From the NCBI GenBank assembly GCA_021846275.1, contig JAJZBZ010000004.1, positions 1 through 64,000 on the forward strand: a DNA stretch of 64,000 nt, given 5' to 3'. The stretch is from Acidobacteriota bacterium (GTDB lineage: Bacteria > Acidobacteriota > Terriglobia > Terriglobales > Acidobacteriaceae). Under the pieces are notes generated by a model, which was not told where the DNA came from, did not search any database, and saw only the letters and a list, made by a program, of their open reading frames with translations. The stretch's first letter is position 1; every line of letters starts with the position of its first letter. The translations under genes and the position numbers were made by a program. This document shows, piece by piece, positions 38,154 to 48,668 of this stretch.

Positions 38154-39401
38154 TCAGCCGGAAATCGTGCGGCGTGGCCGCGATCCAATCAGCCCGTACC
38201 AGGCGATGAACAGATAACAGAACGCCGGAATGACGAACGAATGCTGAATGCCGCCGTGATCGGCCACCCAGCCGATGAGCGGCGGAATCACCGCTCCGCC
38301 CACCACCGCAGTCATAATCAGTCCCGAGCCTTTGCTCGTCAGCGGCCCCAGGCCGACAATCCCCAGCGCGAAGATATTCGGGAACATGATCGAGTTGAAG
38401 AACCCGCAGAGCACGAGCGAGCCAATGGCGATGTGGCCCGTCGTAAACATTGAGACCAGCACCATCCCTGTGCCCAGAATGCCAAACAGCCCGAGCAGAC
38501 GCCCGGACTGAAAGCGCGTGAGCAGCCAGGAGCCAAGCAGTCGGCCAATCAGCGCGCCAAACCAGTAGAGCGAAACCAGAAACGAGGCCGTGTGTTCGCT
38601 GGGAACGCCTTGCTGATGGAAGTAGTTGACGGCAATCGACGCGAGGCCCACCTCGACGCCGACGTAAAGAAAAATGCCCACCGCGCCGAGCACCGTGTGG
38701 CGATAGCTCCAGATGCTGCGCGAGAGGATTGGATCCCCCTCCCTGGCCGGACGAAACGCCTGCGTCTGCTGCACTGCGGGCAGGTGCATGAACATCACGG
38801 CAAAGCCAAGAATCAGCAGCCCGCCGGCAATCGCAAGGTACGGCCCGCGAACTGTATTGGCAATCGCGGCGGGCGTGGCCATCTTCGAGGGATCGGTCAG
38901 GATGTATGCGCCGGCGATGAGCGGGGCGATGCTGCCGCCGAGCGAGTTCAGCGCCTGCGCCAGAGTGAGCCGCGCCGGCGCGCTGCGCTCCGGGCCAAGA
39001 ATGGCAACGTAGGGATTGGCCGAGGTCTGCAACGCCGTTACGCCGGCGCCGACGACAAAGACGGCGACGAGAAACAACGGGAAGCTGACGAGGCGCGCGG
39101 CGGGAACGAAGAGCAGGCAGCCAACCACCTGTATGAAGAGCGAAACGACCATCGTGCGCTTGTAGCCGATGGACTCGATGAGCCGCGCCGTGGGCGTGGA
39201 GAATACGAAATAGGCGAGGAAAAACGCCGACTCGGCGAGCATCGCCAACACATAGGGCAGGCTGAAGATGGAGCGCAGATGCGGCACCAGAGCCATGTTG
39301 AGGTTGGTGATGAAGCCAAAGATAAAATACAGCGCGGTCACCGTGATGAACGGGCCAAGATAGCTGGGCTGCGCCGAGGGCGCCTCATGCGAAGTAGACA
39401 T
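38154..39401 (-). CDS. Sugar MFS transporter (FucP/GlcP-like)
   Basis: 'YFIFGFITNLNMALVPHLRSIFSLPYVLAMLAESAFFLAYFVFSTP', 'ALQTSANPYVAILGPERSAPARLTLAQALNSLGG'. Confidence 0.88.
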   Translation of the reverse strand: MSTSHEAPSAQPSYLGPFITVTALYFIFGFITNLNMALVPHLRSIFSLPYVLAMLAESAFFLAYFVFSTPTARLIESIGYKRTMVVSLFIQVVGCLLFVPAARLVSFPLFLVAVFVVGAGVTALQTSANPYVAILGPERSAPARLTLAQALNSLGGSIAPLIAGAYILTDPSKMATPAAIANTVRGPYLAIAGGLLILGFAVMFMHLPAVQQTQAFRPAREGDPILSRSIWSYRHTVLGAVGIFLYVGVEVGLASIAVNYFHQQGVPSEHTASFLVSLYWFGALIGRLLGSWLLTRFQSGRLLGLFGILGTGMVLVSMFTTGHIAIGSLVLCGFFNSIMFPNIFALGIVGLGPLTSKGSGLIMTAVVGGAVIPPLIGWVADHGGIQHSFVIPAFCYLFIAWYGLIGSRPRRTISG

Positions 39402-40014
39402 CGGGTGCGAGTGCTTCCCTTCTGAATCGAATTCCAGACAAAACCGTCCGGAGAAAAACAGCCCCGGCTTGCGCTCCATCGTACATGCACCGGCTCGCCT
39501 GTGGCGACAGCAAATCGGGCGGAAGGAAACGCATATTCACTATACGCGGCATTGCATCAGGCAGCGGCGCGCGGTTCAGCGGTTGTGAGGCTGGTGTCGG
39601 TAGTGGTCGGTGGTGATGAGGGCAGTTTTCGCCCGCAGGCGGTTCTTTTGGACTCCTGAAGCCCACCTCGCAACTCGTTGGGTCGTTCCGGCTGAAAGCG
39701 CTTGTCGGCTGATCGACGACGGTCCTTGTTGCGGACCAGACGCTGACGCGGCAGCGCCCGATGGATCGCGCCCGGCGATTTTTCGGCGCTTTCGCGCTCC
39801 GTCGAGCAGAGATAAAATGGGAAGACAATGCAATCCATGCCGTGCGTTTCAACCGATAAACTCGGAAATATCGGATATGGTCCTGCTCGTTCGGAATCAT
39901 TTGTGAATATGGCCTCTGTGGGATGTGGAGATTTGAAGCTAACTTCTAGCACAATTTCGCCGACAGATGGACTTTGCCGATTTCGACAGACCCCATGCCA
40001 TGGGGAGACGAGAC

Positions 40015-41721
40015 ATGCCTGAAAAGGATAGGAACGGCGGCATTCTGGCTGTGATCGTTCTGTACAAGACAGCGCCTGTCGAATCCGCCGCGTTTCAGAC
40101 GCTGAGTTCAGCAATCGCCTGCCTGAAAGAACAGCGACCAGGCATCCATATCCTGCTCTATGACAATGCGCCAGATGGAAAGATCCAGGATATGTTGCCG
40201 CCCGGCGTGCATTATAAAGGCGCATCACGGAACGATGGTCTGGCGGGAGCTTATAACTTCGCGCTCGGCCAGGCGCAGCAGGATGGCTGCGACTGGATGT
40301 TGACGCTGGACCAGGACACGCGGCTGCCTGCTGACTTTCTTTTGCGCTTGCAACCGATAGTCGCGCGCCTGCATGCGGTTGAGTCAGTGGCCGCAATTGT
40401 TCCACATCTGGAGCAGGCAGGCAGGCAGCTTTCACCAGTCAGGATTCGGCCATGGGGAGTCCAGTACCTGTCGAGAGAGAGCAGCGGATTTGTCAGAGGA
40501 GAGATTCATGCCCTTAACTCGGCATCGCTTTTTCGAGTGAGCGCGCTCAAGCAAATTGGGGGATTCGATCCGTACTTTTGGCTGGACTATCAGGATGCCT
40601 ATGTTTTCCGGAAATTCCATCAATGTGGAAGAAGAATATATGTTACCGAAGATATACGGGTGGAGCATGATCTTTCTCTTCTTTCAAAAAGTGGAGGAAT
40701 GGGAGCTGGACGCTTCCGAAACTTTTTGCAGGCCGAGTCGGCCTTCAGTGACTTATACCGGGGACGCATAAGCCGGGCCTTTCTGACGCTTCGCCTGATG
40801 GCCCGCTTATTGCTTCAGCGGAAAAAAGCTGTCGACCCCGCGATTCGTGGACTTACCCTTGAGGCGCTGCGACGACGGATATTTCATTCGCGAGAGCAGC
40901 GAATCCGGGAATGGCGCAAGGAGATGGAGCGGCGCGCGGCGGATGCGGCGCGGGGCGTGGAAAGTGCCGAATTCTCCGGGATGCGGCCTTCCATCTCCGT
41001 ATGCATGGCGGCGTACAACGGCGAACAATATATCATCCCGCAACTTCAGTCGATCCTGAGTCAACTGAGCGATGAGGACGAGGTTATCGTTGTGGATGAT
41101 GCCTCACGGGATCATACATGCGAGAAAGTACGTTCTCTCAAAGATGTTAGAGTCAGGCTGATTCAACATGAAGCCAATCAAGGAATATCGCGCACGTTTG
41201 AAGATGCAATCAGGGCGGCATCGGGCCGGATTCTTTTTCTGAGTGATCAGGACGATCTGTGGGATCCGCGCAAGGTTTCGATGATGATGGAGGCTTTCAA
41301 GTCCAATCCCGAAGTTACTTTGATTGCGACGGACAATGCGCTGATTGATGAGAATGGAGCGCTGATTTCCAGTTCGTACTTCACCGGGCGCGGCGGGTTT
41401 CAGGCAGGGCTTTGGGCAAACCTGGTTCGCAGCCGATTCGGAGGTTGCACGATGGCGTTTCGAGCGGAAGTGATCGGCGATTTTCTTCCCTTGCCACATG
41501 CATACGCGGTGCTGCACGATCTTTGGATTGGCGTGAGAAACTCACTTGCCGGCCATAAGGCGCTGTACATCCCCGAGTCACTGGTGCTTAGCAGGCGTCA
41601 TTCAGCCACGGCGACGGGTCGAAAGCCCCTCTCGCTCCGGACCAGGCTGCGCAACCGTGTTCATTTGCTGCTGGCACTTATGGAGTTTAGAATCCGTAGG
41701 ACGGCGTATCGGATATGGTGA
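40015..41721 (+). CDS. Tandem-domain GT2 glycosyltransferase
   Basis: First GT-A domain 'ILLYDNAPDG...DWMLTLDQDTRLP' and second 'ISVCMAAYNGEQYIIPQLQSILSQLSDEDEVIVVDDASRDHTCEKV...LSDQDDLWDP'. Confidence 0.87.
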   Translation: MPEKDRNGGILAVIVLYKTAPVESAAFQTLSSAIACLKEQRPGIHILLYDNAPDGKIQDMLPPGVHYKGASRNDGLAGAYNFALGQAQQDGCDWMLTLDQDTRLPADFLLRLQPIVARLHAVESVAAIVPHLEQAGRQLSPVRIRPWGVQYLSRESSGFVRGEIHALNSASLFRVSALKQIGGFDPYFWLDYQDAYVFRKFHQCGRRIYVTEDIRVEHDLSLLSKSGGMGAGRFRNFLQAESAFSDLYRGRISRAFLTLRLMARLLLQRKKAVDPAIRGLTLEALRRRIFHSREQRIREWRKEMERRAADAARGVESAEFSGMRPSISVCMAAYNGEQYIIPQLQSILSQLSDEDEVIVVDDASRDHTCEKVRSLKDVRVRLIQHEANQGISRTFEDAIRAASGRILFLSDQDDLWDPRKVSMMMEAFKSNPEVTLIATDNALIDENGALISSSYFTGRGGFQAGLWANLVRSRFGGCTMAFRAEVIGDFLPLPHAYAVLHDLWIGVRNSLAGHKALYIPESLVLSRRHSATATGRKPLSLRTRLRNRVHLLLALMEFRIRRTAYRIW

Positions 41722-41741
41722 ATCTGGGGAAGGCATCGCGA

Positions 41742-42938
41742 ATGAAAAAAATCCTGGTTGTGGCGAACGATTTTCCATACCCGCCGGCCCATGGCGCAGC
41801 GGTGGACATGTGGAATCGGATACGAATTCTGGTTGAGATGGGATACCGTGTCGATCTGTTGGCGAGCGTGAAAGAGACACCGGCGCAGGAATCCATCGAT
41901 GAAGTGAAGAGATACGTCGGCAATCTGTGGATTGTTTCGCGCAGCCAAAGCCTGGGAAGTTTTCTGTCCTGGATTCCATTTCAGGTGCGGAGCAGAGCGG
42001 CGCTGGCGAAAATCAAGCTCGACGGGGACTTTGATGCCGTTATTCTGGAAGCGGACTATGTTGCCGAGGTTCTTAAGAATCCCGGAGTTCGTGGCTCGAA
42101 GCTGATTCTACGCATCCACAATGAACAGGTGCTGTATTTTCGCGAGCTGGCACAGGGATCGAAGAACTGGCTCAGGAAGGCGTACTTTCTGTCGGAATCT
42201 TTCAAGTTCCGGCTCTTTTCGCCGGTTGTATTGCGGAAATGCAACTTGCTCTGGTTTATCTCCGACAGCGAGCGCGCCGAACATGTGAGAAAGAAACGCG
42301 AAGACGAAAGCAAATCATATTTCCTGCCAACCCATGTAAGTCCGGAAAATCTTCGCCCATTTGTTTCCGGAGAGCCGACAGCACTCTTTATCGGTTCACT
42401 TACGATTTCGCATAACACCGATTCGGTGGTGTGGTATCTGGAGAATGTACACTCCCGGCTGCTGGATATTGAAGGTTATTCGTTTCAGGTGGCGGGAAGG
42501 ACTGCGGGTCAATCAATCACATGGCTGAAAGAGATGGTCCAGCGCAACAGGAAGGCCGCGCTGGAAGCGGATCCGGCCGTGCTGGATGATCTTTACCGGA
42601 AGGCTTCGGTGTTTGTGAATCCGGTGATTGTCGGCGCGGGAATCAAGATCAAGGTTGTGCAGGCTCTGGAAGCCGGCGTGCCTGTGGTGAGCACGACGAT
42701 GGGCATTGAGGGCACAGGTTTCAAAGACGGAGTGCATGTGCTTGTGGCGGACACGCCGGCTGCATTTACGGAATGCGTGCGCAGAATTCTTACCGAAAAA
42801 GGGCTGGGGGAATTTCTGGTGGGCAATGCGCAGAGCTATCTGCGCGACAGGTATGACATGAAAGTCAACATGGACAGAACCCTGTCTCAACTGCTCGCGG
42901 CGAATGAGGAAGTGAAGGTTGTTCGGGATGCGAGATAG
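41742..42938 (+). CDS. Glycosyltransferase (GT4-like, GT-B fold)
   Basis: 'ILVVANDFPYPPAHGAAVDMWNRIRILVEMGYRVDLL', 'ALFIGSLTISHNTDSVVWYLENV', 'VFVNPVIVGAGIKIKVVQALEAGVPVVST'. Confidence 0.87.
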   Translation: MKKILVVANDFPYPPAHGAAVDMWNRIRILVEMGYRVDLLASVKETPAQESIDEVKRYVGNLWIVSRSQSLGSFLSWIPFQVRSRAALAKIKLDGDFDAVILEADYVAEVLKNPGVRGSKLILRIHNEQVLYFRELAQGSKNWLRKAYFLSESFKFRLFSPVVLRKCNLLWFISDSERAEHVRKKREDESKSYFLPTHVSPENLRPFVSGEPTALFIGSLTISHNTDSVVWYLENVHSRLLDIEGYSFQVAGRTAGQSITWLKEMVQRNRKAALEADPAVLDDLYRKASVFVNPVIVGAGIKIKVVQALEAGVPVVSTTMGIEGTGFKDGVHVLVADTPAAFTECVRRILTEKGLGEFLVGNAQSYLRDRYDMKVNMDRTLSQLLAANEEVKVVRDAR

Positions 42939-42974
42939 GGTTGTTGTCTGGAATCGAATGGAGGCCAAACAGGG

Positions 42975-43964
42975 ATGAGCAAGATACTGGTTACGGGTGC
43001 GGCAGGGTTTGTCGGGCGGCATGTGGTGAAACGTCTTCTGGACCGTGGAGACGAGGTGCATGCGGTGGATTCCCTGGCGGAGTTCACCGGCGGCATTGAT
43101 CCGGATAAGGGCTGGCCGTTGTTTGATCCTCGCGAGTATGCGAACTTTCACTTCTACAAGGAGGACTGCCGCACCTGGTTTTCGCGATCCGTTGAAACGG
43201 ATTTCGATTACGTGTTTCACCTTGCGGCCATGGTGGGCGGCCGCCTGATGATCGAAAACAATCCTTTGGCGGTTGCCGATGATCTGTCCATCGATGCGAG
43301 CTACTGGAAATGGGCCAAGGAAGCGCGCCCAAAAAAGACAGCGTGTTTCAGTTCCAGCGCCGCTTACCCGGTCAAGCTGCAGAGGGCGGATGGATTCGTA
43401 TTGCTGAGGGAGGACATGATCTCTTTTGGCGATGACATCGGCATGCCGGACATGAGTTATGGCTGGGCAAAACTGACCTGTGAGTATCTGGCCCAGCTTG
43501 CATACGAAAAGCATGGGTTGAAATCGATATGTTATCGGCCATTTTCAGGGTATGGGGAAGACCAGGACGACGCCTATCCGTTTCCCAGCATCTGCAAGCG
43601 GGTGATCGATCACAAGGGTTCGGATGTCCTGCATGTGTGGGGAAGCGGAACTCAGATGCGGGACTTCATACACATTGAAGATTGCGTTGACGGAGTGATG
43701 GCGACCATTGACCGGATTGACGATGGCGGCGCGGTGAATCTATCCACGGGAATACTGACGAGCTTTATCGAGTTTGCGCGGATGGCGGCAAATGTCGCAG
43801 GGTACAACCCGGAAGTGAAGGGGATGTCGGACAAGCCGGCTGGAGTCCATGCGCGTGGCGGCGACACGGCCAAACAGGCGGAACTTGGGTTTCGATACAA
43901 GGTTGATTTTCGGACGGGCATCGAGCGCGCCCTGAATTACTACTCGCGCCTGAAAATCTCCTGA
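42975..43964 (+). CDS. NAD-dependent epimerase/dehydratase
   Basis: 'ILVTGAAGFVGRHVVKRLLDRGDEVHAVDSLAEFTGG', 'MSYGWAKLTCEYLA', 'RDFIHIEDCVDGVM'. Confidence 0.9.
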   Translation: MSKILVTGAAGFVGRHVVKRLLDRGDEVHAVDSLAEFTGGIDPDKGWPLFDPREYANFHFYKEDCRTWFSRSVETDFDYVFHLAAMVGGRLMIENNPLAVADDLSIDASYWKWAKEARPKKTACFSSSAAYPVKLQRADGFVLLREDMISFGDDIGMPDMSYGWAKLTCEYLAQLAYEKHGLKSICYRPFSGYGEDQDDAYPFPSICKRVIDHKGSDVLHVWGSGTQMRDFIHIEDCVDGVMATIDRIDDGGAVNLSTGILTSFIEFARMAANVAGYNPEVKGMSDKPAGVHARGGDTAKQAELGFRYKVDFRTGIERALNYYSRLKIS

Positions 43965-44055
43965 AGGCGCGCTTCGTTTGTGCCGCCAGGCGTGAATCTG
44001 GTTCGTCACGCTGGCTTTAGCGGATGATCTGGCCGCAGTAGCTGGTCGCGCAGGA

Positions 44056-44814
44056 TCAAGGGTGGGCGGCGGAGGATGTGGCGGGGTTGTAGCGGCCGCG
44101 GAGGGTGTTCCAGCGGATGAGGGCGATTTCTGCCAGCATCTGGAGGCCGTCGCGGAGGTAGCTGATGCGGCTGCGCTCGTCGTGGCCCCAGGTGACGGGG
44201 ACTTCGATGATGCGCAGGCGGCGTCGCAGGGCGATGAAGAGGATCTCCGGGTCGAAGCCCCAGCGCTCGATGGTCTGAAGCGGCAGAACGAGCTGGGCGG
44301 CGTCGCGACGGAAGGCTTTGAAGCCGCACTGGGTGTCAGCAAAGGGAAGGCCCATGACGGTGCGCGTGACGAGGTTGAAGCAGCGGCCGAAGAGCTGGCG
44401 GTAGAGCGGCTGGCGGTCGGTCTGTCGGCTACGCTCCAGCCAGCGGGAGCCGATGGCGATGTCGGCGCCGGCGGCGATGGCGTCAAAGAGCAGGCCGGCC
44501 TCGCAGATGGGCGCGGAGAGATCGGCGTCGGTGAACATGACGACCTGGCCGCTGGCGTGGAGCAGGCCGTTGCGGACGCTGTAGCCTTTGCCGCGGTTGC
44601 CGGGATTGGGCAGCAGCGTGACCTCGGGGTGTTCGGCGGCAAAGCGAGCGACGAGGTCGGCTGTGCCGTCGGTGGAGCCGTCGTCGACGACGATCAGTTC
44701 GGCGTTCCAGCCCTGTGTTCGGATGCAGGTGAGAACTTCCTGCATGGCGCGTCCAATGCGGGCGCTTTCGTTGTAGGCTGGTATGACGATGCTGTATTGG
44801 GGCTGACTGCTCAA
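44056..44814 (-). CDS. GT2 glycosyltransferase, dolichol-phosphate mannosyltransferase-like
   Basis: 'YSIVIPAYNESARIGRAMQEVLTCIRTQGWNAELIVVDDGSTDGTADLV', 'MFTDADLSAPI', 'DTQCGFKAFRRDAA'. Confidence 0.9.
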   Translation of the reverse strand: MSSQPQYSIVIPAYNESARIGRAMQEVLTCIRTQGWNAELIVVDDGSTDGTADLVARFAAEHPEVTLLPNPGNRGKGYSVRNGLLHASGQVVMFTDADLSAPICEAGLLFDAIAAGADIAIGSRWLERSRQTDRQPLYRQLFGRCFNLVTRTVMGLPFADTQCGFKAFRRDAAQLVLPLQTIERWGFDPEILFIALRRRLRIIEVPVTWGHDERSRISYLRDGLQMLAEIALIRWNTLRGRYNPATSSAAHP

Positions 44815-44985
44815 TTCCCGATATCCTTGGCGTGGAGATGAGTCCGCTGCGGAGGAGATGCTCAGGTCATGATACCGGAGACGGGCAGGAGTGGGAAAAG
44901 CCGCGGAGTGGGAGCGAAAGTTTTACTGCGCCGGGCGCGGAGTTTTGTTGATCCGGTTTATTCTTGAGTGCGGAGGCTGAAAGGG

Positions 44986-45270
44986 ATGACGAAAGCGGAT
45001 CTGGTGGAGCAGGTGACGGCGCTGGGCGATTTGACCCGCAAGGACAGCGAAGTGATTGTGGAGACGATCTTCGACTCGGTGATCGGCGCGTTGCAGTCGG
45101 GCGACAAGATTGAGATTCGCGGCTTCGGCTCGTTTCGCATACGGCAGCGGAATGCGCGGATCGGGCGCAACCCCAAGACGGGCGCGAAGGTGGAGGTTCC
45201 GGCCAAGCGCGTGCCCTACTTCAAGCCGTCGAAGGAACTGAGGCAACTGATCAATCCGCACGAGGCGTGA
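44986..45270 (+). CDS. HU/IHF family DNA-binding protein
   Basis: 'MTKADLVEQVTALGDLTRKDSEVIVETIFDSVIGALQSGDKIEIRGFGSFRIRQRNARIGRNPKTGAKVEVPAKRVPYFKPSKELR'. Confidence 0.95.
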   Translation: MTKADLVEQVTALGDLTRKDSEVIVETIFDSVIGALQSGDKIEIRGFGSFRIRQRNARIGRNPKTGAKVEVPAKRVPYFKPSKELRQLINPHEA

Positions 45271-45280
45271 CGGTCAGTCG

Positions 45281-46861
45281 TCAGTGCGCGGCCTGTTCGC
45301 GGAGTTCAAGCGCGTGGAGGACGGTGCGCAGCATCTCGGCTTCGGGAGCGGGTTTTCCGGTCCAGAGTTCAAACTGGCGCGCGCCCTGCTGGACGAACAT
45401 TTCGACACCCTGAATGACGGTGCATCCGCGCTCGCGCGCCGTGCGCAGGAGCGGGGTTTCGAGCGGATTGTAGACGAGATCGAAGACGATGCGGGCATTC
45501 CACTCTTCTGGTGACAGGGGCATGGACTGGGGATGGCCGACCATGCCGCAGGGCGTGGCATTGACGAGGACATCGAAGCCGCGGTCGGGCACGAGCGAGC
45601 GGGGGATGGCGGTGGCGCCGGCTTCGTTGGCGAGTTTAGCGGCGGCGTCGGGGTTGCGTCCGCAGAGGTAGACGCGCGCGCCTTTCTCGACGAGGCCGAA
45701 GACGGCTGCGCGGGCGGCTCCGCCGGCTCCGAGAACGAGGACGCTGGCTCCGCGCAGGGGCAGACGACGTTCAAGCGGGCGAACGACGCCGGCGACGTCG
45801 GTGTTGAAGCCGTAGAGGCGGCGGTCGGCGCCGAGGCGGACGGTGTTGCAGGCGCCGAGACGGGCGCTGAGCGGGTCAAGATTGGCCAGGTGGGGCATGA
45901 TCTGCTGCTTGAAGGGCATGGTGATGCTGAGGCCGCTCAGAGGCAGCTCGCGGACGGCTTCGAGCAGGTCGTCCATGGAGTGAATGAGCAGGGGCAGGTA
46001 GACGGCCTCGAAGCGCTCGCGATGGAAGGCGGCGTTCTGCATGAGCGGCGAGAGGGAGTGGGCGACGGGATTGCCGACGACTCCGTAGACGCGGGTGGCG
46101 CGGTCGATCTCCTCGACGCGGAAGCTGTCACGCATGGCGGGCGCGGTGAACTGGCCGGGCGCGGTGGTTGCTCCGGAGGACGGCGCGGCGAAGGTGAAGG
46201 CCGCGCCGGAGCGCAGGCTGAGGATGCGGCTGAGCGCGCCCTCCTCGCCCATGGCGAAGGAGACGATCTCTGCGCTTGCGGTCTGCTTTTCCATCCAGCG
46301 CAGAAGGCGGACGTTGTCCATGAGGGAGTGAGCGGTGGGGATGATTTTGAGCAAATCGGGCTGAAAGGCGAGCATGCGGTCCATGACTGTGGCCGGATCG
46401 ACGAACTGGGCAAAGTCATGGAAGCTGAGCAGGAGCGCGGCACCGGACTGGCGCAGGGTTTGCCGCAGAGTCTGGAACTGGGCGGAGTTGGCCTGCTCGG
46501 CGGACTCGATTTCGAGATCGACGATGGAGCAGCCGACGGAGGCTGCCTGAGCGAGGATGTCGAGTTCGTCCCGGAGCGAGCCGCGGAAGTGGCCGCCGTG
46601 AGCTTTGCGTCGGCAGGTGGCGATGGCGAGCAGGTCGGGGTGTTCCAGGCGCGCTTTGGCGAGGAAACGGCGCAGCGGGGCGATGGCGGCGGCGGGTTTG
46701 GGGAGCGCGTCGAGGCGGAATTCGAGGAGATGGCCGTCGGCGAGGGCTTTTTCGGCGAGTTGGAAGAGTTCGACGGGCTGGCGCGCCTGGAGCGCGATGG
46801 CGACGCGACCGGTGCGCGAGCGGAAGGATGGGACGTTCGGAATGAGGGAAAGATGTTGCAT
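45281..46861 (-). CDS. aroDE: Bifunctional type I 3-dehydroquinate dehydratase / shikimate dehydrogenase
   Basis: AroD part 'LLSFHDF..FQPDLLKIIPTAHS'; AroE part 'YGVVGNPVAHSLSPLMQNAAF', 'LSITMPFKQQI', 'LVLGAGGAARAAVFGL'. Confidence 0.9.
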   Translation of the reverse strand: MQHLSLIPNVPSFRSRTGRVAIALQARQPVELFQLAEKALADGHLLEFRLDALPKPAAAIAPLRRFLAKARLEHPDLLAIATCRRKAHGGHFRGSLRDELDILAQAASVGCSIVDLEIESAEQANSAQFQTLRQTLRQSGAALLLSFHDFAQFVDPATVMDRMLAFQPDLLKIIPTAHSLMDNVRLLRWMEKQTASAEIVSFAMGEEGALSRILSLRSGAAFTFAAPSSGATTAPGQFTAPAMRDSFRVEEIDRATRVYGVVGNPVAHSLSPLMQNAAFHRERFEAVYLPLLIHSMDDLLEAVRELPLSGLSITMPFKQQIMPHLANLDPLSARLGACNTVRLGADRRLYGFNTDVAGVVRPLERRLPLRGASVLVLGAGGAARAAVFGLVEKGARVYLCGRNPDAAAKLANEAGATAIPRSLVPDRGFDVLVNATPCGMVGHPQSMPLSPEEWNARIVFDLVYNPLETPLLRTARERGCTVIQGVEMFVQQGARQFELWTGKPAPEAEMLRTVLHALELREQAAH

Positions 46862-47400
46862 GGCTGCAATTGCGGCATCTTAAAGGGCGCAGGGGCGCAA
46901 TGCAAGGGCGGCGCGGGGCGAAAATAGTTAAGTAATTGAAATAGAATATATTTATGGTCGTACATTTGTGTTGGGTCTGGTGTGATTTCGTTGCAAATGG
47001 GAAGCGAGCCGGGGATAGACACCGGGAACGGGCGGGTGCGATGGCGGGCATGGTAGGCGGCGGGAACTGAGGGGAATTGCGGTGGATGGCCTGGGTGGAA
47101 ATGGCTGGGGCGAGAGATTATCGGACGCCTTCACCATCGAATGACACAACCGGATGGAAAAAATCGCGTCCTATTTCAGGAGTACACTGACGCGGTTGTC
47201 GAGGTTCGCAAATGGGATTCAGTCGACAGGAGTTTTAGGGAAAAACCGTCCAGCGAAGCCGAAGGATGGCAAGATGGAGTGAGATTGCCGAGGAATTACT
47301 TCGGGTCGGGTTTTGAGAGAAAAAGGCAGGGTGAATTTCCAGAAATCTTCATGCTGCCTCTCATTTTCCGCAACTCGTCAAAAACAACAGTGTTAGAATT

Positions 47401-48327
47401 GTGGAGACACACAATTCTCACCATCAACGGGCAGTGCGATCGATGCCATTCAGGAGTCTTTTGTTGGGCGCGACCGAACCAAATTACCGTGATCCGCTCG
47501 TGTCTGTATCGTCTCTGGACAGTCGGCGCATCTTCGATGCACCCATCGTGGAGAAGCGGATGTTTCTGTTCCAGAGTGCATCGCATGTGAGGCGGCGGCA
47601 ACTGAGTTCGTGGTGCATCTCGTGGCGGAAGCGGGCGTTTGATGTTTTCTGCGTGTTGATGGCGCTGCCCGTGCTGATTCCAATGTTTGTGATCCTGGGC
47701 GGGATTGTGAGGCTGACTTCGCGCGGGCCGGTGTTTTTTCTGCAGAAGCGGGTGGGCCGGTTTGGGCGTTCGTTTACGATCTTCAAATTTCGCACGCTGA
47801 CGCATCAGAAGGAAAAAGGCCACAACGCGGTGACGACGGCGACGAACCAGCAGTTTACGCCGGTGGGGAAGTTTCTGCGGCGCTGGAAGCTGGATGAGCT
47901 GCCGCAACTGATCAATGTGCTGCTGGGAACGATGAGCCTGGTGGGTCCGAGGCCGAAGCTGCCGAGCCATCAGGTGGCGCGGATGGCATGTCGGCCGGGA
48001 ATCACGGGCGCGGCGACGATTGCCTTTGCCAGGGAAGAAGCGCTACTGGCACCGATTCCGAAGGAGACGCTGAATCAGTACTACCAGTCGGTGGTGTTGC
48101 CGGCCAAGCACTGGCTGGATGTGCGCTACGCATCCCATGCCACCTTTGCCTCGGACTTCAAGCTGATTGTGTTCAGCGTGCTGCGGCAGTGGGATTCGTC
48201 GGAGATCGAGAAGCTGATTTTTGGCGAAGAGATTGTGGCGAGCGTGAGGCAGTTTGACAGGGAAGTCGCAACGGACAACCACCTGTCGACACTGCTGGAG
48301 AGTTTTGCGGAACTGAAGCGCAACTGA
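47401..48327 (+). CDS. Bacterial sugar transferase (undecaprenyl-phosphate sugar phosphotransferase type)
   Basis: '[56 protein letters not shown]', '[25 protein letters not shown]'; start uncertain. Confidence 0.87.
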   Translation: METHNSHHQRAVRSMPFRSLLLGATEPNYRDPLVSVSSLDSRRIFDAPIVEKRMFLFQSASHVRRRQLSSWCISWRKRAFDVFCVLMALPVLIPMFVILGGIVRLTSRGPVFFLQKRVGRFGRSFTIFKFRTLTHQKEKGHNAVTTATNQQFTPVGKFLRRWKLDELPQLINVLLGTMSLVGPRPKLPSHQVARMACRPGITGAATIAFAREEALLAPIPKETLNQYYQSVVLPAKHWLDVRYASHATFASDFKLIVFSVLRQWDSSEIEKLIFGEEIVASVRQFDREVATDNHLSTLLESFAELKRN

Positions 48328-48668
48328 GCCGACGCGCGGGCCGACAGGCAACCAGAAGAAAAACGAGATTGCTGAAGCTGTGCGCGGATGGCCGATGTCG
48401 CGCGCGTCGGCTGGCGCGCGCGAAGGCGGATCCGGATGAGGGTCGCGTCCTGTGGATCGAACGCGACCCGGCTGGAGTGGAAGCTGAGCGGGCGCGTGAG
48501 AGCCTGAATCCTTCGGGTTGAATTTTCAGCGAAACAATTTACGGGTTCCGTGGCCGGAAAGAATTTCCCGGCAGGCGGGTGTGCGTCGATTGGATTTGGC
48601 AGACTGGAGAGAGTGGGTCGGCGCGGGATGGAGCGCGGACTGACGAGGCTGAGCGGGAGGGAGATGGG

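Noticed and set aside
39545-39830. Possible decayed copy of the palindromic repeat (GGCATTGCATCAGGCAGCGGCGCGCGG)
   Set aside because: Only the first ~20 nt resemble the head; no hairpin or tail module could be aligned with confidence.
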